Assembly (NCBI GenBank): GCA_918797485.1
Contig: CAKKNE010000002.1
Location: forward strand, 1,888,501 to 1,952,500
Origin: Pelagomonas calceolata
Lineage: Eukaryota; Sar; Pelagophyceae; Pelagomonadales; Pelagomonadaceae
Length of the DNA: 64,000 bases
Direction of reading: 5' to 3'
The notes under the pieces were generated by a model. The model did no database searches. It was not told the origin of the DNA and saw nothing but the letters and a program-made list of their open reading frames with translations. Of the stretch, positions 40,244 to 49,139 are shown piece by piece. Both the position numbers and the translations under genes were made by a program. The first letter of the stretch is position 1, and each line of letters starts with the position of its first letter.

Positions 40244-40586
40244 GCTAGATATATGAACTTGTTTGCGCCCATGGCCCGCTACCCGTCCGGAAAGCTGGTT
40301 TTTTACCCCGAAGAGCTACGACCGCCGCGGCGAGCCGTCCGGAGGCCTCGCCGGGACGGCTCTCAGGGTGGCTGGGCTCAGGAAATTGCCTGGTCTCCCA
40401 AGATTGCTCCTGAAGGCTGAACTGCAGAGTTGCACGTCGTGCAGAGCATGCCCCTGAGAGGCAGCTGCATAACTGAGCCATTGCCTTCGAGCTGAGCGCC
40501 GTGGCTGCCCCTGACCTCTGCCTTGCTTGCTACACTGCGTGCGGCTGTCATCGCTTCTGCCGTGCTAAACTACTCTACCCGGCAAT
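40244..40586. other. intergenic region, nothing recognised
   Basis: Contains short CTGAAG/CTCAGG stretches and a weak CTTGCTACACTGCGTGCGG near 40521 that only loosely resembles the palindrome. No gene seen. Confidence 0.4.
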
Positions 40587-41228
40587 ATGGGCGCGCCGCG
40601 CCTCGTGTTGGTAGCCGCGGGCTCGGCCGACGCACTGCACTTCGACAACGCGGCGACGCTGCGTTCGGGAGGCACCGCACCACTGACGGCGAACGGCAAG
40701 AACGTCAGTCCCTTCTGGTCGCAGCCGCGGAATGCCTGGGGCCACTGGGATTACATTGACCTCGGCGTGACCGACCGCGCGCAGCCGCTCCACGTCAATC
40801 TCGAAGGGCCTTACGTCGTTTGGTACGGGCCGCACGGCGAAATGGTCTTCGATGTTGCGATGTGGAAGCTCCACGAAGGCACGCACCTCGTCGCCGTCAA
40901 GGCGTGCGCCGGCAATCCGGGAGGACCGACGCGCATGTCCAAGGACGCGTGCGGACGAGATTTTGTCCTACACGCAGACGGCACGATCGGACCGCGCACC
41001 GCTCAGCATTTGCGGCTCGGTGCGGCTGGTGGTGCAGGCGGGGGTGCGGGCCTGAGGACCGTGGCGGGTGTCGCTTACAGTCTTTCTGGTCTCGCTACCG
41101 GTGCGCCCACCGCAGCCCATCTTGCGTACCATGCGGCCCCTGTTGTGGCAGCGGAAGTTGCGACCGCCGCCGCGGGAGGGAACGCTGCGGCCGTCGCCGC
41201 GGTCTCGGCCGGCTGCAGCATTCAGTGA
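40587..41228 (+). CDS. hypothetical protein, Ala/Gly-rich C-terminus
   Basis: 213 residues, unknown. The first half has aromatic-rich segments (VSPFWSQPRNAWGHWDYIDL, YVVWYGPHGEMVFDVAMW), then KACAGNPGGPTRMSKDACGR and a motif FVLHADGTIGP that resembles the carbohydrate-binding or lectin-type phrase LxxDGTIxP. The second half is Ala/Gly-rich and hydrophobic (AAHLAYHAAPVVAAEVATAA), perhaps a membrane or low-complexity tail, ending CSIQ, a possible prenylation box. No classical signal peptide. An extracellular or cytosolic sugar-binding role is only a guess. Confidence 0.65.
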   Translation: MGAPRLVLVAAGSADALHFDNAATLRSGGTAPLTANGKNVSPFWSQPRNAWGHWDYIDLGVTDRAQPLHVNLEGPYVVWYGPHGEMVFDVAMWKLHEGTHLVAVKACAGNPGGPTRMSKDACGRDFVLHADGTIGPRTAQHLRLGAAGGAGGGAGLRTVAGVAYSLSGLATGAPTAAHLAYHAAPVVAAEVATAAAGGNAAAVAAVSAGCSIQ

Positions 41229-41335
41229 TATATTGCGCAATCGAATCGCGCTCCGAGCCGGGACGTTCGGCCTTTCCTTCCCTAACTATTCCATGATCAT
41301 TCAGTAAATACACTAGGCCTTAGGATCATCACGAT

Positions 41336-42007
41336 CTAGAAGAACACCTTCTTCTCCCCCACGCCCGCCTTGGGCATGGCCTTGGACGAGTCCTCGTCCG
41401 AGAAGCCGAGGTTGATCGTGCCCTTCTTCGCCAGACCTAAGGCCTCTTGGCGCAGCACGGCCATCTCGACGGCCGTCTTGCCCCACGACTCGCCGTGGTT
41501 CTCGCCCGCGTAACTTCTCTTGGCCGCCTGATCCTCGTCGAGGACGGTCAGCACGCCGAAGGCGCAGGGCACGCTCGTCTGGAGCTGGACGGACATGAGG
41601 CCCGACGCGACGGCCTCGGCGATGTGCTCGAAGTGGAGCGTGTCGCCCTTGATGAGGCAGCCCACACACACAATCGCGTCGACGCGGCCCGATAAAGCCA
41701 AAAAGCGCGCCGCGCTCGGTAATTCCCAGGCGCCCGGCACCTGCGTCTCGAAGATGTTCTCCTTGCTCACCTTGGCGTCGAGGCAGGCCTGCTTCGCGCC
41801 GTCCGCCAGCGCGTTGACGATCTTCGGGTTCCACTTCGTCTTGATGATGCCGATGCGCGCGCTCGTGCCGTCCAGGTCCTTGAAGGACACCTCGGTGACG
41901 GCGTTGGCGTCGTGCACGCGCGTGAGCGCCCGTCGCTGGGGCATGGCTTTGAGGAGGCCGTCGGCCGCGGCGAAGAGCAGGGCCAGCGAGGAGAGCAACC
42001 TAGCCAT
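41336..42007 (-). CDS. ribH: 6,7-dimethyl-8-ribityllumazine synthase, plastid-targeted
   Basis: This enzyme makes the penultimate intermediate of riboflavin from a pyrimidine and a four-carbon sugar phosphate. The 223-residue product begins MARLLSSLALLFAAADG, a signal peptide for plastid import. The enzyme domain has RIGIIKTKWNPKIVNALADG, VPGAWELPSAARFLA (substrate-binding Trp/Glu), AIVCVGCLIKGDTLHFEHIA (phosphate loop and His), SVQLQTSVPCAFGVLTVLDE, and ESWGKTAVEMAVLR. All fit bacterial-type lumazine synthases used in plastids. The first ATG is used. A palindrome copy lies 145 bp upstream, shared with the divergent gene. Confidence 0.94.
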   Translation of the reverse strand: MARLLSSLALLFAAADGLLKAMPQRRALTRVHDANAVTEVSFKDLDGTSARIGIIKTKWNPKIVNALADGAKQACLDAKVSKENIFETQVPGAWELPSAARFLALSGRVDAIVCVGCLIKGDTLHFEHIAEAVASGLMSVQLQTSVPCAFGVLTVLDEDQAAKRSYAGENHGESWGKTAVEMAVLRQEALGLAKKGTINLGFSDEDSSKAMPKAGVGEKKVFF

Positions 42008-42151
42008 GTTTAAAAGCGGGCGGCTGGTGGCGTGAAACGCGTACGGCTTTGCGCGGGGCTGGCGGCGTCGAACGCGTCGCGTACGGCTGCAATGCACCGA
42101 AGGTCGTTGCGCGTGCTGCAGACGGCCAGCTGGTTTGGAGCGGGTGTTGGC

Positions 42152-42174
42152 GCTAGTGCCTTACGACCGCTAGC
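42152..42174 (+). repeat. intergenic palindrome copy h
   Basis: GCTAGTGCCTTAC, GAC, CGCTAGC: between the divergent lumazine synthase and BAR/PH-like genes, 143 bp before the latter. The rest of 42008-42316 shows nothing else. Confidence 0.8.
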
Positions 42175-42316
42175 TACGATTAATTTTGCTCGGACCGCGC
42201 TATTTTGATCGCAGCGGGACATCCTGGGCTCGTCAGAGATCTAGAATTGCACATCAGCAACCGCTGCCCAAGCCTCAGCTCCCAAAACTGCCGTAAAAGT
42301 ACTCTGCCAAAAAAAG

Positions 42317-44017
42317 ATGGCAGACCCGGCACCCGCTGCGGCCGACGCGGACCCCTTCGGGGAGGACCTGGGCTTCACGGCCGGCGACGCGCCCTTCGCG
42401 AAGCTGGCCTCCTTCACGGCCGACGACGACGAGGACGAGGAGCCGGCCGCCGAGGCGCCGCCGGCGCCGGCGCCGGCCAAGGCACCGGAAGAGCCGCCCA
42501 AAGAACCGGAACAACTCCTCGCCTCCGTCGCGCTCGAGCCCCCAACACCGCCGGCGCCCGTCGTCGTCTCGACCGAAGACCTCGCGGCCATGGCACCACA
42601 GCCAGTGCCTTCACCCGAGCCGGTCGCGAAGCCGCCGCAGCCGGACCCGGCGCGGACCGAGGCGTTGCAGGCCGCGCGCCAGGCCGAGATTCGGAGGAGA
42701 CGGCTCTTCGGCGCCGAGTTGGTGGGAGAACATTCTAGGTATGCGGCGCTCGACCGACTGCTGGGCCGCGGCGTCGTCGAGTGCGGCTCACTAAGGCTAT
42801 TAGTCGCCAGAACCGTGGAGAGCGAAGCAAGGAGCGCGGCGGGCTGCGTGGCCTTCGCGCGGTTCCCCGCGGACGCGCGCCAGGAGTTGGGGGCCGAGCC
42901 CGCGGCCTCGGTGAGCGCGCAGAATGAGACGACGACGTACGGCGTGGCGCGTTTACTCGCGGCGCGCGTCGCGAGCGAGGCCGACGCGCACGAGCAACAC
43001 GCATTGAAACTGCGGAGCGAGTGCCTCGGGCCCCTCGTCGAGCTTGAGAGGAGGTTGCGGGCGACGCATCGCGACCTGAGGATGAGGGGCGGCACGGCCC
43101 TGTCTAGGGCTCGGGAAGCAGCTAGAGGCGTCGAGCGGTTGTACGACCAGGTTGTAAATGCAGGGTCGAAGGGGGACGTCTGGCTCGCCACGGTGCAGTA
43201 CACGGCCGGTTCGGCAATACTAGCGCGGACGTGGGCCGATGCGAAAGCCTCCTTAGATTCATTATTTGCGACGGCCGCGGCGACCGAGACGGAGCGCCGG
43301 TCTTTGGAGAGAAGGTGCCTCAAGGCCTTCCTGGCCGCGCGGCGCGAGTGCCTCGCTACCATTGACAAACTCGCGGCGCCGGATTTAGCCGCGGCAGAAA
43401 ATGCCCAGGACTCGCGGGACGTCGCGGCCGAGGTCGAAGTGTCCATCAAGGCCGAAGTGAAACGCGTCGCCGAGCGCAACCAGCGGAGAAGACCCGCGCC
43501 GCAGACGCCGTTGCCAGAACCCGCTGAACCACTGGAACCTCTGGCGTCTCCATTGGTGAAATGTTCATTACTAGGAGAACGCAAAACCAAATTGACGCGG
43601 TGGCGGCCGGCCTTGGTGGTTGCGACGGCCGATCGACGCGTCCACGTCTACGAGGGCTTCTCCTCAAGTCCGGATTTGACCGCGGCGGCGGCGCTGAGTG
43701 GACTAGTGCCGTCTTCCGACGAGTGCCTGCGCGGGGCAGCCCCGCCTTCCAAAATGCCTTCTTCGGTCTCTGAGGCCCAAACCTCGGTCCAGAACTTCTT
43801 CGCCGGGGCGCCGGCGCCGCTCGCGCCCTCCACCACACTGGATGTGCGGGCGACGCGCGCCGTCGCCGTCGACGCCAACACCTTAGAGTTACTGGAGGCG
43901 GCGCCGGCGACGGGCGCCGCGGCGATCTTCTCGAAGACAGTTGAAAGGAAGGTGCAGCTGCGCTTCGCTACTTCTGACGCGGCGCAGGAGCTGCTCGCGT
44001 GCCTGCGGGCGCGGTGA
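42317..44017 (+). CDS. putative BAR-like coiled-coil protein with PH-like C-terminus
   Basis: 566 residues. An acidic, Pro/Ala-rich N-terminus (to about 115) carries a clathrin-adaptor-like DPFGEDLGF phrase. Residues 120-380 form a long helical region with alternating charges (LRLLVARTVESEARSAAGCV, HEQHALKLRSECLGPLVELE, GVERLYDQVVNAGSK) that resembles an F-BAR or sorting-nexin BAR fold. The C-terminal 150 residues look like a PH domain: VKCSLLGERKTKLTRWRPAL, VVATADRRVHVYEG, then KVQLRFATSDAAQELLACLR as the closing helix. Such proteins bend membrane in endocytosis. The assignment rests on pattern, not on a strong signature. Confidence 0.5.
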   Translation: MADPAPAAADADPFGEDLGFTAGDAPFAKLASFTADDDEDEEPAAEAPPAPAPAKAPEEPPKEPEQLLASVALEPPTPPAPVVVSTEDLAAMAPQPVPSPEPVAKPPQPDPARTEALQAARQAEIRRRRLFGAELVGEHSRYAALDRLLGRGVVECGSLRLLVARTVESEARSAAGCVAFARFPADARQELGAEPAASVSAQNETTTYGVARLLAARVASEADAHEQHALKLRSECLGPLVELERRLRATHRDLRMRGGTALSRAREAARGVERLYDQVVNAGSKGDVWLATVQYTAGSAILARTWADAKASLDSLFATAAATETERRSLERRCLKAFLAARRECLATIDKLAAPDLAAAENAQDSRDVAAEVEVSIKAEVKRVAERNQRRRPAPQTPLPEPAEPLEPLASPLVKCSLLGERKTKLTRWRPALVVATADRRVHVYEGFSSSPDLTAAAALSGLVPSSDECLRGAAPPSKMPSSVSEAQTSVQNFFAGAPAPLAPSTTLDVRATRAVAVDANTLELLEAAPATGAAAIFSKTVERKVQLRFATSDAAQELLACLRAR

Positions 44018-44135
44018 TTTGGCCTAAGTTGGATATTATGTGCTTTTGCTTTTCTTTTTTCGGTACTGGAGGACTCGTGGGCGGCGCCCCTGGGCGACGA
44101 AAGTCGCCGAGTCATCCGAGGGGTAAGCGCATTTC

Positions 44136-44157
44136 CTAGTGTCTTACGGTCGCTAGC
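44136..44157 (+). repeat. intergenic palindrome copy i
   Basis: CTAGTGTCTTAC, GGT, CGCTAGC: 202 bp before the CDF start, between co-directed genes. The rest of 44018-44358 shows nothing else. Confidence 0.8.
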
Positions 44158-44358
44158 TGCAGTTGTAATCGCGCGAAAAAGCGCTTTGGTGTCACAGCGA
44201 TTGCACCCTGCTCGGATTACTTGCAAATTTCTTTTTGCTTGCTGCGCTGCCGCTGTGGAACGGTTGTGGCATCGCTGCGCCGCTTAGTGGAGCCGCACTG
44301 CAAAGCGTCTCAAAACCACTGCATTCTAAGTTGGCGCACGACCGAGCAGCAAGCGACG

Positions 44359-45453
44359 ATGGCCGCCTACGGCTCCACAAATTTAACAGTAGAGACGCGG
44401 TCGCCGCCGCGGGACCAGCAAAAAAGACCCTCGATCACGACGCACTCGCCCGGCGCCACCACTATTGTATATGACGAGGAAGCGGCGCCGCCGCCGTCGC
44501 CGACGGACCAGGCCGAAGCGAGAGTGATGCGTCGTTCTCTTGAAGCCAACGTCGTGCTGACCGTGGCCAAGGTCGCCGTCGCGTTCCAGAGCGGCTCCCT
44601 CGCCGTATTGGCGTCGTTGATAGACAGCGCCCTGGACTTGATCTCGCAAATCGTGCTATTTGCGGCGTCCGCGCGACGAAAAGACCGGGATGTCGAGTAT
44701 CCGGCCGGAAGGGCGCGGCTGGAACCTGTTGGGGTCGTGGTGTGCGCGATGCTCATGGGTGTGGGTAGTGTGTATGTCATCATCACCTCTACCGAGCAAT
44801 TGACGGACATCGTCAAGGGCAAGAACGTGCACGTGGCCCTGGATCGTATCAATGGTACCATTATGGTCCTCGCGATCGTCTGGAAAGCATTACTCTATGC
44901 CTGGATTTCAAAAAGGCATAGTGCGCTGTCCGCCTCAAATCCGGGCGTCGCCGCCGTCGCTCTGGATCATTTCAACGACGTCCTGTCCAATTTAGTCGCG
45001 GTGATCGCCGCGGTACTAGCGGCCTGGTACGGCCTCGACGCCGCGGATCCAGCAGGAGCCATCGCCATCTCGTTGTACATCGCCTACTCGTGGCTCGAAA
45101 CCAGCATCGAGCAGGTGCAGCATCTGGTGGGCCGGACGGCCGATCCCGAATTCCTCGAAGAATTACGGGAAGCGGCCTCGACGTACTCCGAGAGGATGCA
45201 GTGCGACATCGTGAGAGCGTACCACTTCGGGCCGCGCTACCTCGTGGAGCTGGAGATGGTCATGGAGTCTTCTACGCCTTTACGCGTGTCGCACGATTTG
45301 GCTTTGGACCTCCAGCAAAAGATCGAGGCCTTCGACGACGTGGAACGGTGCTTCGTCCACGTCGACTACGACTTCCGGGACGTCGACGAGCACGACCCGG
45401 CGTCGTGGTCTCCCAAAATCAATGCAGACAGGAAAGTGCCTAACTTAGTTTAA
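44359..45453 (+). CDS. cation diffusion facilitator, Mn-type
   Basis: CDF proteins export metals from the cytosol in exchange for protons. 364 residues from MAAYGSTNLTVETRSP. Six membrane helices are visible. The metal sites read SLIDSALDLIS in helix 2 and ALDHFNDVLSNLVAV in helix 5, that is Asp-x-x-x-Asp at one and DHFND at the other. The Mn branch of plant and algal CDFs (MTP8-11) has the DxxxD / DHxND pair, whereas Zn types have HxxxD, so Mn transport is likely. The C-terminal cytosolic domain (IVRAYHFGPRYLVELEMVME, VERCFVHVDYDFRDVDEHDP) is the usual regulatory metal-sensing fold. Its stop is 10 bp from the convergent gene's stop. Confidence 0.9.
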   Translation: MAAYGSTNLTVETRSPPRDQQKRPSITTHSPGATTIVYDEEAAPPPSPTDQAEARVMRRSLEANVVLTVAKVAVAFQSGSLAVLASLIDSALDLISQIVLFAASARRKDRDVEYPAGRARLEPVGVVVCAMLMGVGSVYVIITSTEQLTDIVKGKNVHVALDRINGTIMVLAIVWKALLYAWISKRHSALSASNPGVAAVALDHFNDVLSNLVAVIAAVLAAWYGLDAADPAGAIAISLYIAYSWLETSIEQVQHLVGRTADPEFLEELREAASTYSERMQCDIVRAYHFGPRYLVELEMVMESSTPLRVSHDLALDLQQKIEAFDDVERCFVHVDYDFRDVDEHDPASWSPKINADRKVPNLV

Positions 45454-45462
45454 CAGTTTTAC

Positions 45463-46572
45463 TCACGAGTAGTCGTACCCCAGCGCTACGCCGCAGCACA
45501 CCAGCCCGCCGACGGCCAGCCCCGCGCCCTGGGCGAGGTTCACGGTCCGCGCCGCGGCGACGGCGTCGTCGAGCCGTCGTACCAACAACAGCGGGCCCTG
45601 GATCAGCACGCCGCCCACGATGGCGTAGATACAAAAGCCGACCGCTATATATACATCGAAGCCTGCCGGCAAATCACTGGAAAAAAACAACGCGGGCAGC
45701 ACCAACGTACGTATAGCGCAGCCTATTATAAGAGCGTACTCCGACGGCACGGCGAAGCAGGAGACGACGCCGCGCGATAACACATTCCCGGAGTTGAAGG
45801 CCACGTACAGCACCGACGCCAAGTCGCTGTACCCTGACATCGCGGCTAGGGCGATCACGGAACACGCCATCGCGAAGAACTCAATCCCGCACAAGTTGAC
45901 GAGGGTCGGCCGCTCGCCCTCCTCGCGCCGTCTCGGTTCATGAGAGACCACATTTAAAGCGATGACCACATCATTGTCCGAGAGCAATACTAACGAACAG
46001 AGTAACCCGACCGCGGGAAACGACACCCCATAAAGGAACGCGGACGAGCCCATGCCGAGATATATCACGAAGAACGACGCGAGGAAGGACACCTGCATGC
46101 CCAGGCCCTGCGAGACCTGGCCGCCGGTCTGTGCGGCAATGGCGTTCAGCGTTCCGTTGGCCGTCCACGCCCCAAACCCGATCAACGCCGAGCACGCGTA
46201 TAGTGTTGATGAGCTGGGCCAATCTGTTGATGCTCCCAGTAGGACACAAGCGACACCTTGCACGATGCATGATATCACTAACCGGAAGACCGAGGCCGTC
46301 CGCAGACCATATTGTATGTCAAAAGCGGCGTCGGCGGCGTACTGCGCCGCCGTCATGGGTAGTGCGCTTACAAAAATGAAGCCCACGACGTAGACGTAGG
46401 CCGTGTCACTATATGCAGATGTGATCGCGGACACCAGTGCTAGCAAAGCAGCCGCGGGCGCGATCGTCGTAAACGCAATGGCAAAAAATAGAACCTCTAC
46501 CAGTAAGGAGGTAGGCGCCTCGGTGGGCAGGAGGGCCGCCTCCTCGTCCTTCTTGGTGCGGAATTGGAGCAT
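45463..46572 (-). CDS. multi-pass transporter, ENT (SLC29)-like
   Basis: 369 residues with about 10 membrane helices (first: LLVEVLFFAIAFTTIAPAAA). Weak ENT marks are GTLNAIAAQTGGQVSQGLGM with GQ..GL after a polar patch, and LYVAFNSGNVLSRGVV in place of the FNxxDxxGR phrase. ENTs carry nucleosides. The large loop after helix 6 (EPRRREEGERPT) also fits. Length is short for ENTs, which usually exceed 420 residues, so other transporter families are possible. Start MLQFRTKKDEEAALLPTE has an acidic dileucine sequence (EEAALL) that can sort to vacuole or endosome. Convergent with the CDF gene. Confidence 0.5.
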   Translation of the reverse strand: MLQFRTKKDEEAALLPTEAPTSLLVEVLFFAIAFTTIAPAAALLALVSAITSAYSDTAYVYVVGFIFVSALPMTAAQYAADAAFDIQYGLRTASVFRLVISCIVQGVACVLLGASTDWPSSSTLYACSALIGFGAWTANGTLNAIAAQTGGQVSQGLGMQVSFLASFFVIYLGMGSSAFLYGVSFPAVGLLCSLVLLSDNDVVIALNVVSHEPRRREEGERPTLVNLCGIEFFAMACSVIALAAMSGYSDLASVLYVAFNSGNVLSRGVVSCFAVPSEYALIIGCAIRTLVLPALFFSSDLPAGFDVYIAVGFCIYAIVGGVLIQGPLLLVRRLDDAVAAARTVNLAQGAGLAVGGLVCCGVALGYDYS

Positions 46573-46872
46573 GCTGCTGCGTCGAGGCTCTCGACCAGAG
46601 ATGGCCTCCAGTGCAGGCGGTGGCTATCGATCAGTGATGGGCTGCTGCAGGCGCCAGGGGCAGCCTCCCACTGGCAACGCGCGCCTTCTCGAAGAGTGTC
46701 GTGTCCGCGTCCTCCGTTTGGGCAGTGGGGCAGTGAGCCACGATCGATGGCAGACGGCCTGGGAGAAATGAGAGGTTCTAACCCCGCACGGTACTCGGTA
46801 CGGCTCCGGCGCGCGGCGGAGGGTTGCGTATGGGTCGTAAAGAGCACGGTGCGCTCGCAAAACTCAGCTGAC

Positions 46873-46893
46873 CTAGCGGCGTAAGACACTAGC
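46873..46893 (-). repeat. intergenic palindrome copy j
   Basis: CTAGCGGCGTAAGACACTAGC: a compact copy (no spacer bases) between divergent genes, about 195 bp before the acyltransferase ATG. No other feature seen in 46573-47085. Confidence 0.8.
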
Positions 46894-47085
46894 AAGCCGA
46901 GGTAGAGGACGCGACGCCGCCGCAAAATTCGCCACAAGTGGCGCGTATAGCACCGCGCGCTCCTACACGTGTGTCTAATCGCTGCGGCAACCGCTGCGCG
47001 GGGACGCCGCGCCGCATTCAGCGCCGAGGCAAGCACTCGCATCACTGCTGCAGCACACCCAAGACGCCGCATCACACGCGCACCG

Positions 47086-48474
47086 ATGGCCGCCGCCCCG
47101 CGCCGCGACGTCCACGTCACGCAATGGGTCGCCCGCCCCGCCTTAGGTTCCAGGCACGAGGAGATGGGTTTACTAGGCGTCGCGAAAGTAGTCTTGCGAA
47201 TACTTCTCGTCTTAGGAGCGACCGCATCAGCACTCGTAGCCGCATGTGTGATAAAGTGCTTGGTGTTTCCCATCGACAAGGTCATAGGGAGGGCCTGGCT
47301 CGACCGGTACGTCGTGGCCGCGTGGGCGGACGCGGTTATCGGCGGTCCGATACTACCGCGGGGGCCCGCACTCAAGCTGTCCGGAGAGCTCCCGGCACCT
47401 GAACGACGCGCTGGTATTCTCATAGCGAACCATCAGTTGGACACGGACTGGTTCTACTTGTGGGACGTGTGTCGAGTTGTGGGCGCGCACGGCGCATTGA
47501 AGATTGTTATGCTCGACGACATGCGGACCGTACCTCTGGTGGGCTGGATCGCGCGGTTAGTTGGTTTTATCTTCGTGTCTCGGAGGAAGCGGCACGCGCG
47601 ACCGCAGAATGATGTGGAAGAAATACAGAGAGGTGTAAGTGAAATAGCGGAAGGCCAGGCGCCGTCCCTGATCTTATTGTTCCCGGAGGGGACGACGGTG
47701 AACGAGGAGGCGAAGCGGAAATCGGACCAGTACGCTTCGTCGAAGGAGCGGCCTAGACATGAACTACTACTAGCACCTCGGACGGCCGGCTTCGTCGCGG
47801 CGTGTCGGGGCTATGTCGCGAGAGGTGTACCTCTAGACGACATCATAGTCTACGACGCAACCATGGCCTACGCGGGCTACCGAGGCGAAGTGCCGGCCTG
47901 GGACCTGGGCTTCGAGCGGAACGACGACGTAGATTTACCGAACGCCGCAAAATTGTTCAAGGGGGCCCACGGCGACCATGTCCGCGTCCATGTGAACGCG
48001 TACCGGGCGTCGGAGATCTTCGAGGACGACATTCGGGAAAATGGCGATCAGAAAGCGACAAAGTGGCTCGACGCAAGGTGGGTCGAAAAAAACGCGCGGA
48101 TGAAGGCTTTTGCGACGACTGGTGATTTTGAGGCGAGTGATGTCGGAGAAACGGTCCTCCTCAAGCAGCCGGCCATGCTGTTGCCCTTCGCGTTGTTGAC
48201 GGCGGGCTGGCTCGGTAGTTTATCATTTGCGGCGTTCGTCGCGTTCCTGGCTTTCCTGGTACTCTTACCGGTGCTGCTCATAACCATGTGCGGGGCCTTC
48301 GCTTGTTGCTTAGTTGTGGTTCCTTGCATCGGTCTAGGTTTGTGCGCCTTGGGGCCGTTAGCGGCAGCAAAGCGCATGTACGAGCACGATCGACGCGTCG
48401 CGTCGCCATTACTACGGCGGCCCTCAGATAAATTTGATGATGATGGCGACGAGCCCGTCGTCGTGCAGCAGTGA
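47086..48474 (+). CDS. lysophospholipid acyltransferase (LCLAT/AGPAT3-5-like)
   Basis: 462 residues from MAAAPRRDVHVTQWVARPAL. These ER enzymes add an acyl group from acyl-CoA to lysophospholipids. Motif I is ANHQLDTDWFYLWDV (NHxxxxD), the middle region reads IVMLDDMRTVPLVGWIARLV, motif III LILLFPEGTTVNEEAKRKSD, and a later phrase IIVYDATMAYAGYRG is typical of the AGPAT3-5 and LCLAT1 group, where a YD(x)T motif lies. Two hydrophobic segments close the protein (LLPFALLTAGWLGSLSFAAF; LITMCGAFACCLVVVPCIGL), with a tail SPLLRRPSDKFDDDGDE. An N-terminal helix (VVLRILLVLGATASALVAAC) is the anchor. The substrate class is not fixed by sequence alone. Confidence 0.88.
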   Translation: MAAAPRRDVHVTQWVARPALGSRHEEMGLLGVAKVVLRILLVLGATASALVAACVIKCLVFPIDKVIGRAWLDRYVVAAWADAVIGGPILPRGPALKLSGELPAPERRAGILIANHQLDTDWFYLWDVCRVVGAHGALKIVMLDDMRTVPLVGWIARLVGFIFVSRRKRHARPQNDVEEIQRGVSEIAEGQAPSLILLFPEGTTVNEEAKRKSDQYASSKERPRHELLLAPRTAGFVAACRGYVARGVPLDDIIVYDATMAYAGYRGEVPAWDLGFERNDDVDLPNAAKLFKGAHGDHVRVHVNAYRASEIFEDDIRENGDQKATKWLDARWVEKNARMKAFATTGDFEASDVGETVLLKQPAMLLPFALLTAGWLGSLSFAAFVAFLAFLVLLPVLLITMCGAFACCLVVVPCIGLGLCALGPLAAAKRMYEHDRRVASPLLRRPSDKFDDDGDEPVVVQQ

Positions 48475-49139
48475 GCGTGGGTGTCGGTGTGTTGATTTAT
48501 GTATTTTGAGGCGCTGAGGACGAAAGTGAGCTTTCCTGGGGGTATGAGAGGGCGCCAGAGGGCATGCCCGGCTCACTACCGGGGGTGACCCCTCTCGCAC
48601 GCGATGCTTTGAGAATGAAGCCTACGAAGCGCCTTTGTTTTTTTCCGTTTGCGACCGACGCGTCGCTCGTTGGCTCTGACGCGCGCCGTCCCGCCGCAGG
48701 TCAAAGTCCGACCCGTGGGTCTTCGACGACGAGGGCGAGGACTCGGCCGACACGCCGCTGGACAACGGGAGTGGGACGCCGGAGCCCGCGACGCCCGCGT
48801 GAGGCTAGGATGGCGTCGTCTGGTTCGCTTCTGCTCGGTCCCATGACGGCGCTTGGGCTTGTGCCGCTCCTGCGCCTGACGACCGGGCGGGACCGGCCTC
48901 CCTCTGGACATAGATACTGTAGTAATTCGTTTTTTAGTACCAACGTGCGGGGCGCCGCCTCCAACTGGGCAGACGATCGGTACCACTTGTAGTAAGTTAA
49001 AGCAAACGTTTTTACTGTCCTAGGGTCAGAGAGGAATCCGTAGTACGAGGGTTGGAAAGACCATGTGAAAGTGAGTGGGGTGATCAAGTGTGACGCTCAC
49101 TGCTCGATCGGCGGAAGGCCGAGGTTGGCCCGATAAATC
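48475..49139. other. intergenic region with an orphan exon-like segment
   Basis: Mostly non-coding. It contains one coding-like segment at 48706-48803 (listed separately). The rest has short simple repeats only. Confidence 0.4.
48706..48803 (+). pseudogene. orphan terminal-exon-like segment
   Basis: A CCGCCGCAG acceptor precedes an open stretch SKSDPWVFDDEGEDSADTPL, DNGSGTPEPATPA ending in TGA, with strong GC third-position bias. There is no start codon or upstream exon in phase, so it is either the 3' end of an unseen gene or a leftover. The acidic DDDE style resembles the acyltransferase tail just upstream, but the two are not clearly homologous. Confidence 0.3.
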
